From the NCBI GenBank assembly GCA_026705345.1, contig JAPPAV010000137.1, positions 1 through 64,000 of the forward strand: a stretch of 64,000 nucleotides of DNA, written 5' to 3'. Below the pieces are notes generated by a model that saw only the letters and a list, made by a program, of their open reading frames with translations, ran no database searches and was not told the origin of the DNA. Position 1 is the first letter of the stretch; every line of letters begins with the position of its first letter. Source of the stretch: Gammaproteobacteria bacterium. Its GTDB lineage: Bacteria > Pseudomonadota > Gammaproteobacteria > Pseudomonadales > Azotimanducaceae. The translations under genes were made by a program, and so were the position numbers. This document shows positions 30,501 through 38,140 of this stretch, one piece after another.

Positions 30501-30703
30501 TGGGCTTCCCGAGCGTCCCCGGCACGATCACCCCCTTCGCCTCGATGATGCTCCGCGACAACGCGGGCCGCGTCTGGCGCGCCGGCGCACGGTGGCGGCT
30601 CACCGACGACGCGAGCCTCTCGCTCGAGGGCGTCCACGCCGCGAACGGCCAAGGGGCGGGGATCGACCGGGGCATCAGGCTGCAGGGGTCGCTACGCTGG
30701 TAG
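27584..30703 (+). CDS. Modular surface protein with Calx-beta repeats and C-terminal barrel-like domain (paralogue)
   Basis: 1,039 aa from ATG 27584 with AGGAG eight bases upstream; the longer track start is spurious. Signal peptide TPTTLLAVALAASAALGAALVQA. Residues about 27-192 resemble a choice-of-anchor-type beta domain (IAQQFTTGSNASGYEVSSVE, STRYLLNIHSTGD). Two Calx-beta-like units follow (about 326-440 and 456-570; TARENDEFMSFKVRLSKRA, TSARESAGWLVFAVRLSRAY). Next are the linker WLARFGRTVASQAVD (about 579) and a C-terminal beta barrel-like domain ending GIRLQGSLRW. The linker and barrel match the 2,415-aa protein upstream, so the two are paralogues with different passengers. Export to the outer membrane is likely. 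The ligand is unknown. Confidence 0.88.
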   Translation: MKRTPTTLLAVALAASAALGAALVQAQTTLVSNTFEGFSVINVGARENGSIAQQFTTGSNASGYEVSSVELYVGAVNYTGTETMTWRIHEYDFFATGLRGPLVATLSTPSGLTANAVNVFTAPSGTILKPSTRYLLNIHSTGDAAEDAQIGVIADNGESGLSDWRIEDAFRLLGGLYGPGFSIRFAMKGTVRDPFTASLGSAEFYVEEHPDWFADLTYRFDLELTEAVAVATRKMRDNAFAVTNGRIVGAKRIHKERRTTGGVERTYSNHWRLTVLPINNRNPVTVRLRGDRDCSEAGALCGAVDNPVTNSPELTLHYPDLTMNTENLPRVALLDTTARENDEFMSFKVRLSKRARQRLSVTFRTTTEGTATENTDYLRRSGGVVFAPGQRVRLGDVELIEDTVSDDGETVIAEIGGYEIKTMSGITFPIEDPNLITTARATGTINAPATSTTQIANLSIRINDTSARESAGWLVFAVRLSRAYSERVCYDFETLDTGTATPERDFGVRPTVTQWLEDGETEETSFVRIRQDSVNDGGETVKVKISNARLCNDASKTVNIARAQATGTIRNTDPIPKDWLARFGRTVASQAVDVISGRLEHEGGSHITVAGREFTPDDEAPAARSIAAWNQNFGGDAQRDAHAMLLGTAFQLAGADEGPGPGFAAWGSFAADTFEGRSGGVRVDGDVTSGFLGADVGNARWLAGAAVSLSRGEGSWTSTASDSDAGGDLESELASVYPYGQLALSETVKAWAMAGWGGGELTVTERLAGQEPGPAHVTGLSLVMGAFGVATEVISAEDRDGLGVKVKSDAFWARTASDAARSAHGHLGAAEADISRLRLRIETARRFALAAGAFTPAFELGARYDGGDAETGAGLEAGAKARYESARLSIEGGLHTLIAHQEFGYEEWSASASLQLSPGPNGRGLSASLAPSWGSPGSGTNRLWGVDDAQKLVEENHDVDMGRRLSAQIGYGLGFPSVPGTITPFASMMLRDNAGRVWRAGARWRLTDDASLSLEGVHAANGQGAGIDRGIRLQGSLRW

Positions 30704-30727
30704 CCGACCGCCGGGGATTCGGTCGGC
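30703..30727. terminator. Hairpin after the second surface-protein gene
   Basis: GCCGACCG, a 9-nt loop, then CGGTCGGC gives a perfect 8-bp stem starting in the stop codon. It lies in the 226-nt gap between this gene and the convergent LuxR-type gene. There is no T-run after the stem, so termination is likely but not assured. Confidence 0.5.
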
Positions 30728-30929
30728 GCTGACCTTGCGTATTCAATCCATCAGGTCGCGTTCCGAGCCGGGGATGTTGCTGCGCCCATCCGACGCTCTG
30801 CCTCCGCTTGGGGTCGCCGGGCGCGAAATCGTGGATCCAACGGCCGGCGATCAAACGCCACCCGCCGGGGTATCGGGCTCGGCTTGTCGCCGCCCCCTGG
30901 TTTGGGAAGCGGACTGCGACGGCCCGTCC

Positions 30930-32078
30930 CTATTCCGGGGAGCTAGGCAGGCCCCACAGCGACAGCACGGCCTGCGCAAGCTCGAACTGCCGCGAGACGC
31001 CGAGCTTGGCGTACATGTTCTTCAGGTGCGAGCGCACGGTACCGTACGTGCGACCGGTGCTCGCCGCGATCTGGCGGACGGTCAGACCGCGGGCGAGCAG
31101 CACGGCGATCTCCGTCTCCGTCGGCGTGAAGCCCAGAACGGCCGCGGTCAGATCCGGATCGACATGGGTTCCGCTCGCGCGATCAGTGAGCACCACGTGC
31201 GCCGCTACCGGCCATCCCCGAAACCAGGCGTCGCGCTGCCGCAAGGGGTTGACATGCAGCATGATCGGGGGCAGTGGTGCCGAACGCTTGAGCATCAGCG
31301 AACCTGCCTCTCCCTGATTGCCCAGAGACGGGAGCGCGCGCGCCACCAGTGCCCGGAGCGAGTCGTCGACCGACGGGTGTTTCGCGAACAGGAAACCGCC
31401 CTTGTCGCACAGGGCGTCGCCGGTCTTCAGTAGGGACCGGGCCCGGTCGTTGGCGGCCAGGATCCGCCCGCGCGCGTCGAGATGGACGACGCCCACGCCG
31501 GCCGCGTCGAGCAGCTGCGTCAACGTCGCGCCTAGTGCGCCGGCCCCGTCCAGGGCTTGCCGGACGCGCACGGTCTGGCGGACATGCGGCTGGAGCCGCC
31601 CGACCCGTTGGAGCCGCCCACACGTCCAACCGTCCCGGTCGACCGGGTCGTGGATCTGCCAATGGATGCGCGATCCGCCCGGCCCCTCCAGTCGAACGTT
31701 GATCGCGTTTCCGGCATCGTGGGACCGCAACCAATCGCATACCGCCGAGGTCTTGAGCTCCTTGCCGGTGTAGACTTCGGTGATGTGGGTCGCCCGGTTG
31801 TAGGGCATGCGCCGCATCCGGGAAATCGTCTTGTCCAGGGGAAAGTAGGTCTCCAGCCACAGGCGCTCCAGATCCCGGCGCCGTCTTCCGTGAAGGCAGG
31901 TCCACATGAAGTAGAGCCGGAAGTCCTCCTCCGATTCCCCGTCTCCACACGCCAGGGTGCTGCCGTGCACACCCAGGGCCTCGTCGATCAGCGCGGCGGC
32001 GCCGGTCCAGGCGGCCGAGTCGAGCGCGGCCTCGTGCAGCGCGGCGAGTATGTTCTCGAACGCATCGGGTTCGCTCAC
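30930..32078 (-). CDS. LuxR-type transcriptional regulator with N-terminal sensor-like region
   Basis: 382 aa from GTG 32078; the track start at 32117 is a TTG without a better ribosome-binding site. A large N-terminal part includes a PAS-like stretch (GVGVVHLDARGRILAANDRA, about 205-300). The C-terminal LuxR helix-turn-helix spans about 315-370 (FTPTETEIAVLLARGLTVRQ, IAASTGRTYGTVRSHLKNMY). The PTETEIAVLLARGLT and TVRSHLKN motifs are diagnostic of the DNA-binding domain. The autoinducer-binding Tyr/Trp pattern of quorum-sensing LuxR was not seen. It is convergent with the surface-protein genes and may control them; that is inference. A perfect palindrome at 32326 lies about 250 nt upstream of its start and is a candidate autoregulatory site. 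Confidence 0.88.
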   Translation of the reverse strand: MSEPDAFENILAALHEAALDSAAWTGAAALIDEALGVHGSTLACGDGESEEDFRLYFMWTCLHGRRRRDLERLWLETYFPLDKTISRMRRMPYNRATHITEVYTGKELKTSAVCDWLRSHDAGNAINVRLEGPGGSRIHWQIHDPVDRDGWTCGRLQRVGRLQPHVRQTVRVRQALDGAGALGATLTQLLDAAGVGVVHLDARGRILAANDRARSLLKTGDALCDKGGFLFAKHPSVDDSLRALVARALPSLGNQGEAGSLMLKRSAPLPPIMLHVNPLRQRDAWFRGWPVAAHVVLTDRASGTHVDPDLTAAVLGFTPTETEIAVLLARGLTVRQIAASTGRTYGTVRSHLKNMYAKLGVSRQFELAQAVLSLWGLPSSPE

Positions 32079-32499
32079 GAGCGCGCCGCCACCCGTCGAC
32101 GCGGCCCGAAACCGCAACCTCGGATCCGGGAATCGCGCTTTCGGGTGCGCGGCCCCGGAGACCCTTCCGTCTCAACTCGATATGCCATCAACTCCATCGC
32201 CGTCGAGCGCCGCCCGCAGGCCGGGTGCGACACCGCAGCACCGGAAGGTGCAGGCTGAAAGGCATCCTTAGGCAACCGCGACATCGGAACGCAAAACACT
32301 AAATCGTCCGCCCGAGGATGAGTATCCCCCAATTGGGGGGGATGAAAAATTCGCACGGAAAGTACATTCCGACTCAACCCGCCGTCCCGCCCGCGCCGCA
32401 GGCACGCTATCGCGTGCGCTCGCACCAACGGACCGCACGCCGAGTCCGGCGGTTGCGAGACCTCGGCGCAGCGGTTCGGCGTGCCGGAGACCGCCGGCC
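32079..32499. other. 421-nt non-coding stretch upstream of the LuxR-type gene
   Basis: No supported gene. It contains the 14-bp palindrome at 32326-32339 and separates the LuxR-type regulator from the decayed gene. The long track ORF 32075-33514 crosses it, but the translation is low-complexity and is not coding here. Confidence 0.5.
32326..32339. promoter_or_regulatory. Perfect palindrome CCCCCAATTGGGGG, candidate operator
   Basis: A 14-bp perfect dyad centred on AATT, followed by two more G, GATG and an A-rich tract. It is about 250 nt upstream of the LuxR-type start codon. It could be an operator or, as RNA, a 5-bp stem with a 4-nt loop. A degenerate relative, CCCTCAATTGGGAGG, lies at 19779-19793 upstream of the largest surface-protein gene. 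Confidence 0.4.
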
Positions 32500-33400
32500 T
32501 GCCGACGGCGTTGGACCGGTCGCTGCTGGAGATGGTCACGGTGGCCGTGGACGACGTGTCCGAGCCGACCTGCACGTCGAAGCCGCTGTGGAGCGTGACG
32601 GTCGAAAAGAACGTCTCGTCGGGCTCGGCGCGCGAATCATCGACGATGAAGATGGAGTGTACTTGGCACCGCGTTGGCCGCCGTTGCGGTGTAGGTCGTG
32701 GTTTCCGAATCGAAGGTTTCGTTCGGCGAAACCGCGTTGCCCTCCGCGTCCGCCAGCGCCAGCCCGGACAGCGTCGCGTCGGTGGAGGTGGCGGCCACCG
32801 TGCCTTTGACGGCGATCGGGAGGGGATCCTCGATATTACTCCAGGAGTTCCCGTTGCTGGTGGACTGCGGTGTGACCAGATGTTCCATAGCGTCTCGGCC
32901 GTGGATTCGGAGTGGTCGTCGGTGATGAAGACCTGGGCCTGTCGATTGGCATCTGTCCCTACCACGGCGTAGGTCGTCGGGGCGCACAGCATCGTGCCGG
33001 ACTCCGCCGTGAACGAGACGACGCTGGACGACGCCGTGGTGATCGTCGAGGGCGTCGTCAGGTCGCCGTTCGAGAGTTTCGCGAGGGGTGCCGTTCCCGT
33101 CCGTGGTCCAGATCGAAACCGCGATCTGTGTGGTCCCGAAGATTTGGTAGAACTTGATATCCACGCTGTGGAGCTCGAAGTCCAGGTCCCCGTCGTCGCC
33201 GCCCGTATGGAACGGCTGTGCCAGGAGGCTGGTGCCATCAAACGGGCTTCGGCACGAATTCGACAGCGACCCGTTCTCCAGGTTGCTGACGAAGGTCGTC
33301 TGCGCCCGCGCCGCGCCGGCGCCGGCGAGCGCCACGAGCACCCCGGCCCGCGCGAGTCCGGCGGACCTGGCAGAGGGCGCACGGGCCAGTACGGGTCTCG
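32500..33400 (-). pseudogene. Decayed secreted beta-sandwich (choice-of-anchor / cadherin-like / Calx-beta) protein
   Basis: Coding pieces alternate between two frames. A signal peptide (VLVALAGAGAARA) and QTTFVSNLENGSLSNSC, SVDIKFYQIFGTTQIAVSIW are in one frame (to about 33090). SFTAESGTMLCAPTTYAVVG and QAQVFITDDHSESTAETLW are in the second. SNIEDPLPIAVKGTVAATST, SGLALADAEGNAVSPNE and SETTTYTAT return to the first. IFIVDDSRAEPDETFFSTVT is again in the second. That is at least three frame changes plus loss of the first half of the Calx-beta unit. The N-terminal domain resembles that of the 1,039-aa surface protein (QTT.VSN start), so this is probably the remnant of a related secreted protein. 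Boundaries are approximate. Confidence 0.65.
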
Positions 33401-33712
33401 AATTGGCGCGGGACGCCGGACACGCAGCTGCGGGACGCGGCTCCGTCCGGGTGGGTGGTATCGTCCTCCTCCTCGGGTCGTGGTAGGTTGTGGCGGATGA
33501 ACGCGCGAAGCCATGCCGTCTCACGTGGGTACGTTTGTGCGTACGCGTTCGAATCCCGCGCCGCGGACCCGTTTGGAATCAGCCGTTTAGCGGTCGGGTT
33601 CTAGGACTGGCCGCGGCGCCACCTGCCAGTTCCCGTTAGTGCGTCAGACGCGCCACCTGTTTCGGATGGCCCTTCCCCGATCCGTTGGTGCGCTCGACGT
33701 TGTGGTAATTCG
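33401..33712. other. 312-nt intergenic stretch, no gene seen
   Basis: It lies between the decayed gene and the ATGCTA-N6-TAGCAT operator of the first ABC permease. No ORF has signal, motif or composition supporting a gene. It probably holds the promoter of the permease. Confidence 0.45.
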
Positions 33713-33730
33713 ATGCTAGCGTTTTAGCAT
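33713..33730. promoter_or_regulatory. Operator-like inverted repeat ATGCTA-N6-TAGCAT upstream of permease 1
   Basis: A perfect 6-bp dyad with spacer GCGTTT, 56 nt upstream of the permease ATG. The same dyad with a different spacer (CGAACA) lies at 40715-40732 upstream of the divergently transcribed permease-MFP-ATPase operon. Conserved half-sites with a variable spacer, at matching distance from both starts, argue for one dimeric repressor or activator acting on both units. Confidence 0.65.
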
Positions 33731-33786
33731 ATGTCCTTGAAGAGCAATCGGGGGAGAGCCTCGTCCTGGGAGGGCCGACTACGGCC

Positions 33787-36135
33787 ATGAACCGTAACCG
33801 GGCGGGCGGTGCCGCAAGATTGGCATGCTTCCTGGTGTCCATCGGTCTGTCGTTCGGCTTCATCAGCGTGGTTGCCGCGATTGCCTGGGCGAGCGGCTTC
33901 AGGTTGCCCGACGGCGTCGAGCCCCGGGACTACGTTACGCTCGGTCGGCGCGCTGCGGATACGGGCTTTTTTCAGCTCGTAGGCTCCGAGAACTACGAAC
34001 GGCTTGTCGATTCGCCTACCGGGATCGACTGGGCCTTCGCGGACTTCCTTCGCAGACCGGTCGAGGTGCGCGCCGCCGATGGAACCGCGCGGATGGCGCA
34101 CTCGCGGTGGGTCTCGGGCAACTTCTTTGAACTCTTGGGTGTGCGGGCTGAGGCCGGCATGCTTGCAACGGACGCCATCCATGCGGCGGTTGTGACCGAT
34201 GCATTCGCCCGTAGTGCTTACGGCTCCGCCGTCGATGCACTCGGCAAAGAGGTCCCGGGCCTGTTGGGCACACCGGTGGCCGTAATGGGGGTGGCCGACG
34301 ATGCCTTCCGAGGCATTTTCGACGAGGCGGCCGACATCTGGGTCCTCGACCCGCCGGTGAGTGTCCCTGCAGACGGTGGAGTCGTTCATGTCATCGCCGG
34401 TGCGGTCGTTCCCGTGGGTGTACTCGACGAGGGGGTGACCTTGGCAGCGGCCCAGAGCATGCTGGACGGGTTTCGATTCGAGCCGAGTTTCGCGGGTTCG
34501 TATGGGTCGGCGACGGAGCGGGACCGCGCGGAACTCACGCCGGGGATTGAATTCCGACCCGACGCCCGCCGCAACGTGCTTGAACGCCTAGGTTGGCTGG
34601 TACTCGTGGTGATCCTGCTGTTGGCTTTGGCCTTCATGGCCGTCTTCGACTTCCTCCTTGCGGCGCACCACCGCCGTGAGGAGTCGGATGCGGTCCGCCT
34701 GGCGATCGGCGCCACGCCGGGGGACGTTTTCCGGGCGACTCTGGTTCGGCATGCCACTTGGATGGCCGGGACGGGCGTCGTCGGCATCCTGTCTTTCCTT
34801 TACGTCGGGGATGTCCTATTGGGTTTCGAGCCCTTCGCCGGTTATCTCGGCGAACTGACCGTCCGCGATTCGGTGGCGGGCGTGGGCGCTGGCCTCGTAC
34901 TGCTCGCCACTGCCTTTTTGCTGTCCGCCGGCGTCGTCAGCCGGTTCGTGTCGCGCACTTCGCGAGTGATGTCCCAGGCCAAGGGGCAGCAGGCGGCGCA
35001 CTCCTCGCGAATGGCGCGCCGTGCGCTTCTGGTCGTAGCGGCGGCTAGCCTGCTGCTCGTAGCCTCTCTTGGGCTGCGCTACGCGGCCCAGGCTAGGATC
35101 ACCCTGCCGTTCCGGTACGTCGACACGATGATGGTCGGCGTGTTGGGCATGGGTGGCGCGCCCGTCACCGCCGAGGCCGTACGCAGGACGCTGGTCGCGC
35201 AACCCGAGGTCGAGGCGGTCGCGCTGGGTGAGATGATGCCATTGCTGGCCGAGTCGATTCGCCCAACCAACCGCGTCGTGGTTCGGGGCGTCGCGGACCT
35301 CGAGGATACGGTGTTCCTACGCAACGGCGTGACCCCGGATTTCTTCGAGACACTGGGCATTGCCGTGATCGCGGGTCGGTCCTTTGACGGGACGACGGCC
35401 TCCGAGGTCACCGTTTCCCGTCGCGCCGCGGAACTGCTCGCGGGTGAACCCGGAAATGCCGTCGGAATGGCGTTGCATCTGATAGCCGCGCCGCCTGCCG
35501 AGGCAGAGGCGGCAGGCAATGTGGTGACCGTTGTCGGTGTAGTAGATGAGGTGGCCTACGGATCGATGGCCGACACAGACGCCTCGCAACCGACGCTCTA
35601 CGGCTTGGCGGGCGAGATAGGCTGGCAGCAGCTTTGGCTTGTCCGTCATCGTGGTGTCGACGAGGATATCCTCGAGCCATTCGGCGAAGACGCCTATCGT
35701 ATCGGCACGCCGGCCGAGATCTTCCGGGAGCAGTTCCTGGCCGCGCACAGCATCGAGGCGGCGCTTGGTGCATCTTGCGCGTTTGCGCTGGCGCTTTCGC
35801 TGGTGGGCGTGGCCGTGTCGATGGGTCGGGGCATTGCTGCGGCGGGTCGCCACATCGGCATCTACCTGTCGGTGGGAACGACCGGAATGGAACTAACGGG
35901 CCGTTACCTCGGTGGGGTGCTCGTGGACCTCGCGTGGGCGACGGTCTTGGTCTCGGGGGCGACATTGCTTGCGAGGGTTCTCCTTCCGGTTGCCACTGCC
36001 GTCATCGAACTGTGGCTCGTTGTCCCCGTCGTGGCCGTCCTTGCCCTCGCCTGTGCAGCGATCGTTCATCTAGGCGTTGCGCGTCTGGCGAAGAGACGCT
36101 CGGTGAGTTCGCTCATCAGCGGGGCCGATGCCTGA
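33787..36135 (+). CDS. FtsX/MacB-type ABC transporter permease (first of two paralogues)
   Basis: 782 aa. An N-terminal transmembrane helix (ARLACFLVSIGLSFGFISVV) is followed by a periplasmic MacB core-like domain (SRWVSGNFFELLGVRAEAGM). Then come membrane helices (WLVLVVILLLALAFMAVFDF, with EESDAVRLAIGATPGDVFRA, the cytoplasmic loop typical of FtsX permeases), a second periplasmic domain (PDFFETLGIAVIAGRSFDG) and a final helix cluster. This duplicated FtsX layout is found in large MacB-like permeases. It is paralogous to the 836-aa permease at 38141 (SLGVSFGFIAAVV, DRDYVTVVRR). It has no ATPase of its own and is convergent with the ATPase gene 29 nt away, so it probably shares that ATPase. 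Confidence 0.9.
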   Translation: MNRNRAGGAARLACFLVSIGLSFGFISVVAAIAWASGFRLPDGVEPRDYVTLGRRAADTGFFQLVGSENYERLVDSPTGIDWAFADFLRRPVEVRAADGTARMAHSRWVSGNFFELLGVRAEAGMLATDAIHAAVVTDAFARSAYGSAVDALGKEVPGLLGTPVAVMGVADDAFRGIFDEAADIWVLDPPVSVPADGGVVHVIAGAVVPVGVLDEGVTLAAAQSMLDGFRFEPSFAGSYGSATERDRAELTPGIEFRPDARRNVLERLGWLVLVVILLLALAFMAVFDFLLAAHHRREESDAVRLAIGATPGDVFRATLVRHATWMAGTGVVGILSFLYVGDVLLGFEPFAGYLGELTVRDSVAGVGAGLVLLATAFLLSAGVVSRFVSRTSRVMSQAKGQQAAHSSRMARRALLVVAAASLLLVASLGLRYAAQARITLPFRYVDTMMVGVLGMGGAPVTAEAVRRTLVAQPEVEAVALGEMMPLLAESIRPTNRVVVRGVADLEDTVFLRNGVTPDFFETLGIAVIAGRSFDGTTASEVTVSRRAAELLAGEPGNAVGMALHLIAAPPAEAEAAGNVVTVVGVVDEVAYGSMADTDASQPTLYGLAGEIGWQQLWLVRHRGVDEDILEPFGEDAYRIGTPAEIFREQFLAAHSIEAALGASCAFALALSLVGVAVSMGRGIAAAGRHIGIYLSVGTTGMELTGRYLGGVLVDLAWATVLVSGATLLARVLLPVATAVIELWLVVPVVAVLALACAAIVHLGVARLAKRRSVSSLISGADA

Positions 36136-36164
36136 CCGGTGGGTTGGCACCCGACCGTGTCGCA

Positions 36165-36863
36165 TCAGCCGGTAAGGCGTCCTTCCGACAACTCGAGGGT
36201 TCGGTTGGCCACATCAGCGTACTTCGGATTATGCGAAACCACGCACAACGTGGTGCCCTTGGCATGGCTCGCCGCGAGCAGGGCCATGACCGCGTCCTCG
36301 GAGTCCGAATCGAGATTTCCCGTGGGTTCGTCGGCCAGTATCAGGGACGGTTCGGCAATCAGGGCGCGGGCGACCGCGGCACGCTGCTGTTGTCCTCCCG
36401 ATAGCTGGGCGGGGTAGTGTTCAGCACGATGTGCGATGCCGACATCGTCGAGCAGTTCCATCGCTTTCTCCGCCCGTTCCGACGCCTTGGTCTTGCCGGC
36501 ACCCTTGCGGTAGCGCAGCGGTAGTTCCACGTTCTCGAGGATGGTCAGGTCGCCGATCAGGTTGAACGACTGGAACACGAAGCCGAGTTCCTCGTTTCGA
36601 AGGCGCGCGCGGCGGGTGAGGTTCAGGTCTCGGGTGTCGGTCCCCGCCAACAGGTACTCGCCGCTGGTTGGCGGTTCCAGCAACCCGAGTATCGACAGCA
36701 GGGTCGACTTGCCGCAGCCGGAGGGTCCCTGGACGAGCAGGTACTCGCCCCGTTCGATTCCGAACGAGATATTCGACAAGGCATGCGTCTCCACCTTCTC
36801 GGTAACGAAGATCTTGTTAAGGCCTCGCAGTTCGACCAGCGGGGGTGTGTTTTGCGTGTTCAT
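36165..36863 (-). CDS. MacB/LolD-type ABC transporter ATP-binding protein
   Basis: 232 aa. Walker A GPSGCGKST (46-54), Q-loop FVFQSFN (95-101), signature LSGGQQQR (154-161), Walker B LILADEP (174-180) and switch His 211 (VVSHNP) are all intact. The family (MacB, LolD, FtsE) drives mechanotransmission permeases. Its start overlaps the MFP stop by four bases, so it is the last gene of the permease2-MFP-ATPase operon. It probably serves both permeases of the locus. Confidence 0.96.
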   Translation of the reverse strand: MNTQNTPPLVELRGLNKIFVTEKVETHALSNISFGIERGEYLLVQGPSGCGKSTLLSILGLLEPPTSGEYLLAGTDTRDLNLTRRARLRNEELGFVFQSFNLIGDLTILENVELPLRYRKGAGKTKASERAEKAMELLDDVGIAHRAEHYPAQLSGGQQQRAAVARALIAEPSLILADEPTGNLDSDSEDAVMALLAASHAKGTTLCVVSHNPKYADVANRTLELSEGRLTG

Positions 36864-38131
36864 CGGATGGCTATGGTCTCCTCGTTCTCGAAACGGCTTA
36901 AGTTGCCCACGATGATCTCGTCGCCCTCGTTCAGGCCATCGAGCACCTCGATGTGCTTGAGCGTTCCCATGCCGAACCGCACCTGGGTCCGCGTCGCGCT
37001 AAGGCCGCTTTCGGCGAGCCGGAACACGGATGCATTGCCGTAGTCGTTCACCCTCAAGGGGCGGCGCACGAACAGCGCATCGTCGAGTTCGGCCACCGTG
37101 ATCGTGGCGCGGATGGACAGATCCGGCCGCGCACCGCTCGGCAGTTCATCCTGAAAGGCGATGTCGACCGCAACCGTATTCTGGGTGACTGCCGGATCAA
37201 CGCGCGTTACCACCCCAGAAACTTCCGTTCTGAGTACCGTCGCGACAGCCTCCTGGCCCGCCACCACCCGGCTTGCGTTGGACTCCGGCACGCGGACGAC
37301 GCCCCGTAGCGATTCGGCATCGACGATCCTCGCGACCGTCGTGCCCGTGGCGACACGCTCGCCCGGCGCCACCAGAACTTCGCGCAACGTGCCCGCGATG
37401 TCGGCGGTGATGAAGAGTCCCTCCGCCAGCCGCTCCGCTTCCAGCAAGGCGGATTCCCGCTCCGCCAGCCGGGCTTCGCTGGAGGCCTGTTCCGCCTTGA
37501 GAACGGCCTGCAACTCCTCGAATCGGCGCTGTTCGAACGTGAGATCGGTCTTTGCGCGTTCGGTGCGGATCTTCGTGCTCCGGTAGTCGATCTCCGATAT
37601 CGCCTGGCGTTCGCGCAACTCGGTTTCGGCAGCAAGCCGCAACTGCGACTCCTCGTAGGCTGCCTGCTTGTTGAGAATCTGCGCCTCGCCGGCCAACCGG
37701 CGGTCGGTGAACTCGGCGAGGCGCCGGCGATGTTCCGCGTTGGCCTCGGCGAGTTGCAGCCTTGCCGCGACGACGCCTTGGCGAACCTGGGGGTTCATCA
37801 GGCCCACGATCTTCTCGCCGACGGCCACTTGCTCGCCGGATCGAGCGAAGATCTGATCCACGGCACCGGCTATCTCGGACGCGATTAGGCGTTCGTTTAC
37901 GGGTTCGAGCTCGCCAGCCCCCTGGACCTCGATGGGCAACGTACCCCGCTCCACGACCGCGGCCATGATTTCGTCCCGCTCGATGCCTGCCCCCGGTCTC
38001 AGCCAAAGGCGGTCAGCGACAATGAACGCCGCGATAGCGACCACGGCCACGCCTCCCCATGCCAGCTGGCGGTGGAGCCGGCGCGGGTCGCCCGCGCGGG
38101 GTTTGTCCATGGTGTAGCCAGGCTTGTCCAC
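36860..38131 (-). CDS. Periplasmic adaptor (HlyD/MacA-type membrane-fusion protein)
   Basis: 423 aa from GTG 38131, supported by AGAGGA six to seven bases upstream; the internal ATG 38110 has none. It has one N-terminal membrane helix (LAWGGVAVVAIAAFIVADRL), a lipoyl/barrel-sandwich half (VQGAGELEPVNERLIASEIA), and a long helical hairpin (residues about 105-215, QLAEANAEHRRRLAEFTDRR ... EESQLRLAAETELRERQAIS). The second lipoyl half (LREVLVAPGERVATGTTVARI) and a beta-barrel/MP domain follow. It would link the FtsX permeases to an outer-membrane channel. No TolC-like gene lies in the window. Confidence 0.93.
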   Translation of the reverse strand: MDKPGYTMDKPRAGDPRRLHRQLAWGGVAVVAIAAFIVADRLWLRPGAGIERDEIMAAVVERGTLPIEVQGAGELEPVNERLIASEIAGAVDQIFARSGEQVAVGEKIVGLMNPQVRQGVVAARLQLAEANAEHRRRLAEFTDRRLAGEAQILNKQAAYEESQLRLAAETELRERQAISEIDYRSTKIRTERAKTDLTFEQRRFEELQAVLKAEQASSEARLAERESALLEAERLAEGLFITADIAGTLREVLVAPGERVATGTTVARIVDAESLRGVVRVPESNASRVVAGQEAVATVLRTEVSGVVTRVDPAVTQNTVAVDIAFQDELPSGARPDLSIRATITVAELDDALFVRRPLRVNDYGNASVFRLAESGLSATRTQVRFGMGTLKHIEVLDGLNEGDEIIVGNLSRFENEETIAIR

Positions 38132-38140
38132 GTCAATCCT

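Noticed and set aside
29125-30732. 535-aa plus-strand ORF
   Set aside because: Off-frame Arg-rich reading inside the second surface-protein gene.
30930-32078. Quorum-sensing LuxR/LuxI pair
   Set aside because: The N-terminal half lacks autoinducer-domain residues and no luxI-like gene is nearby.
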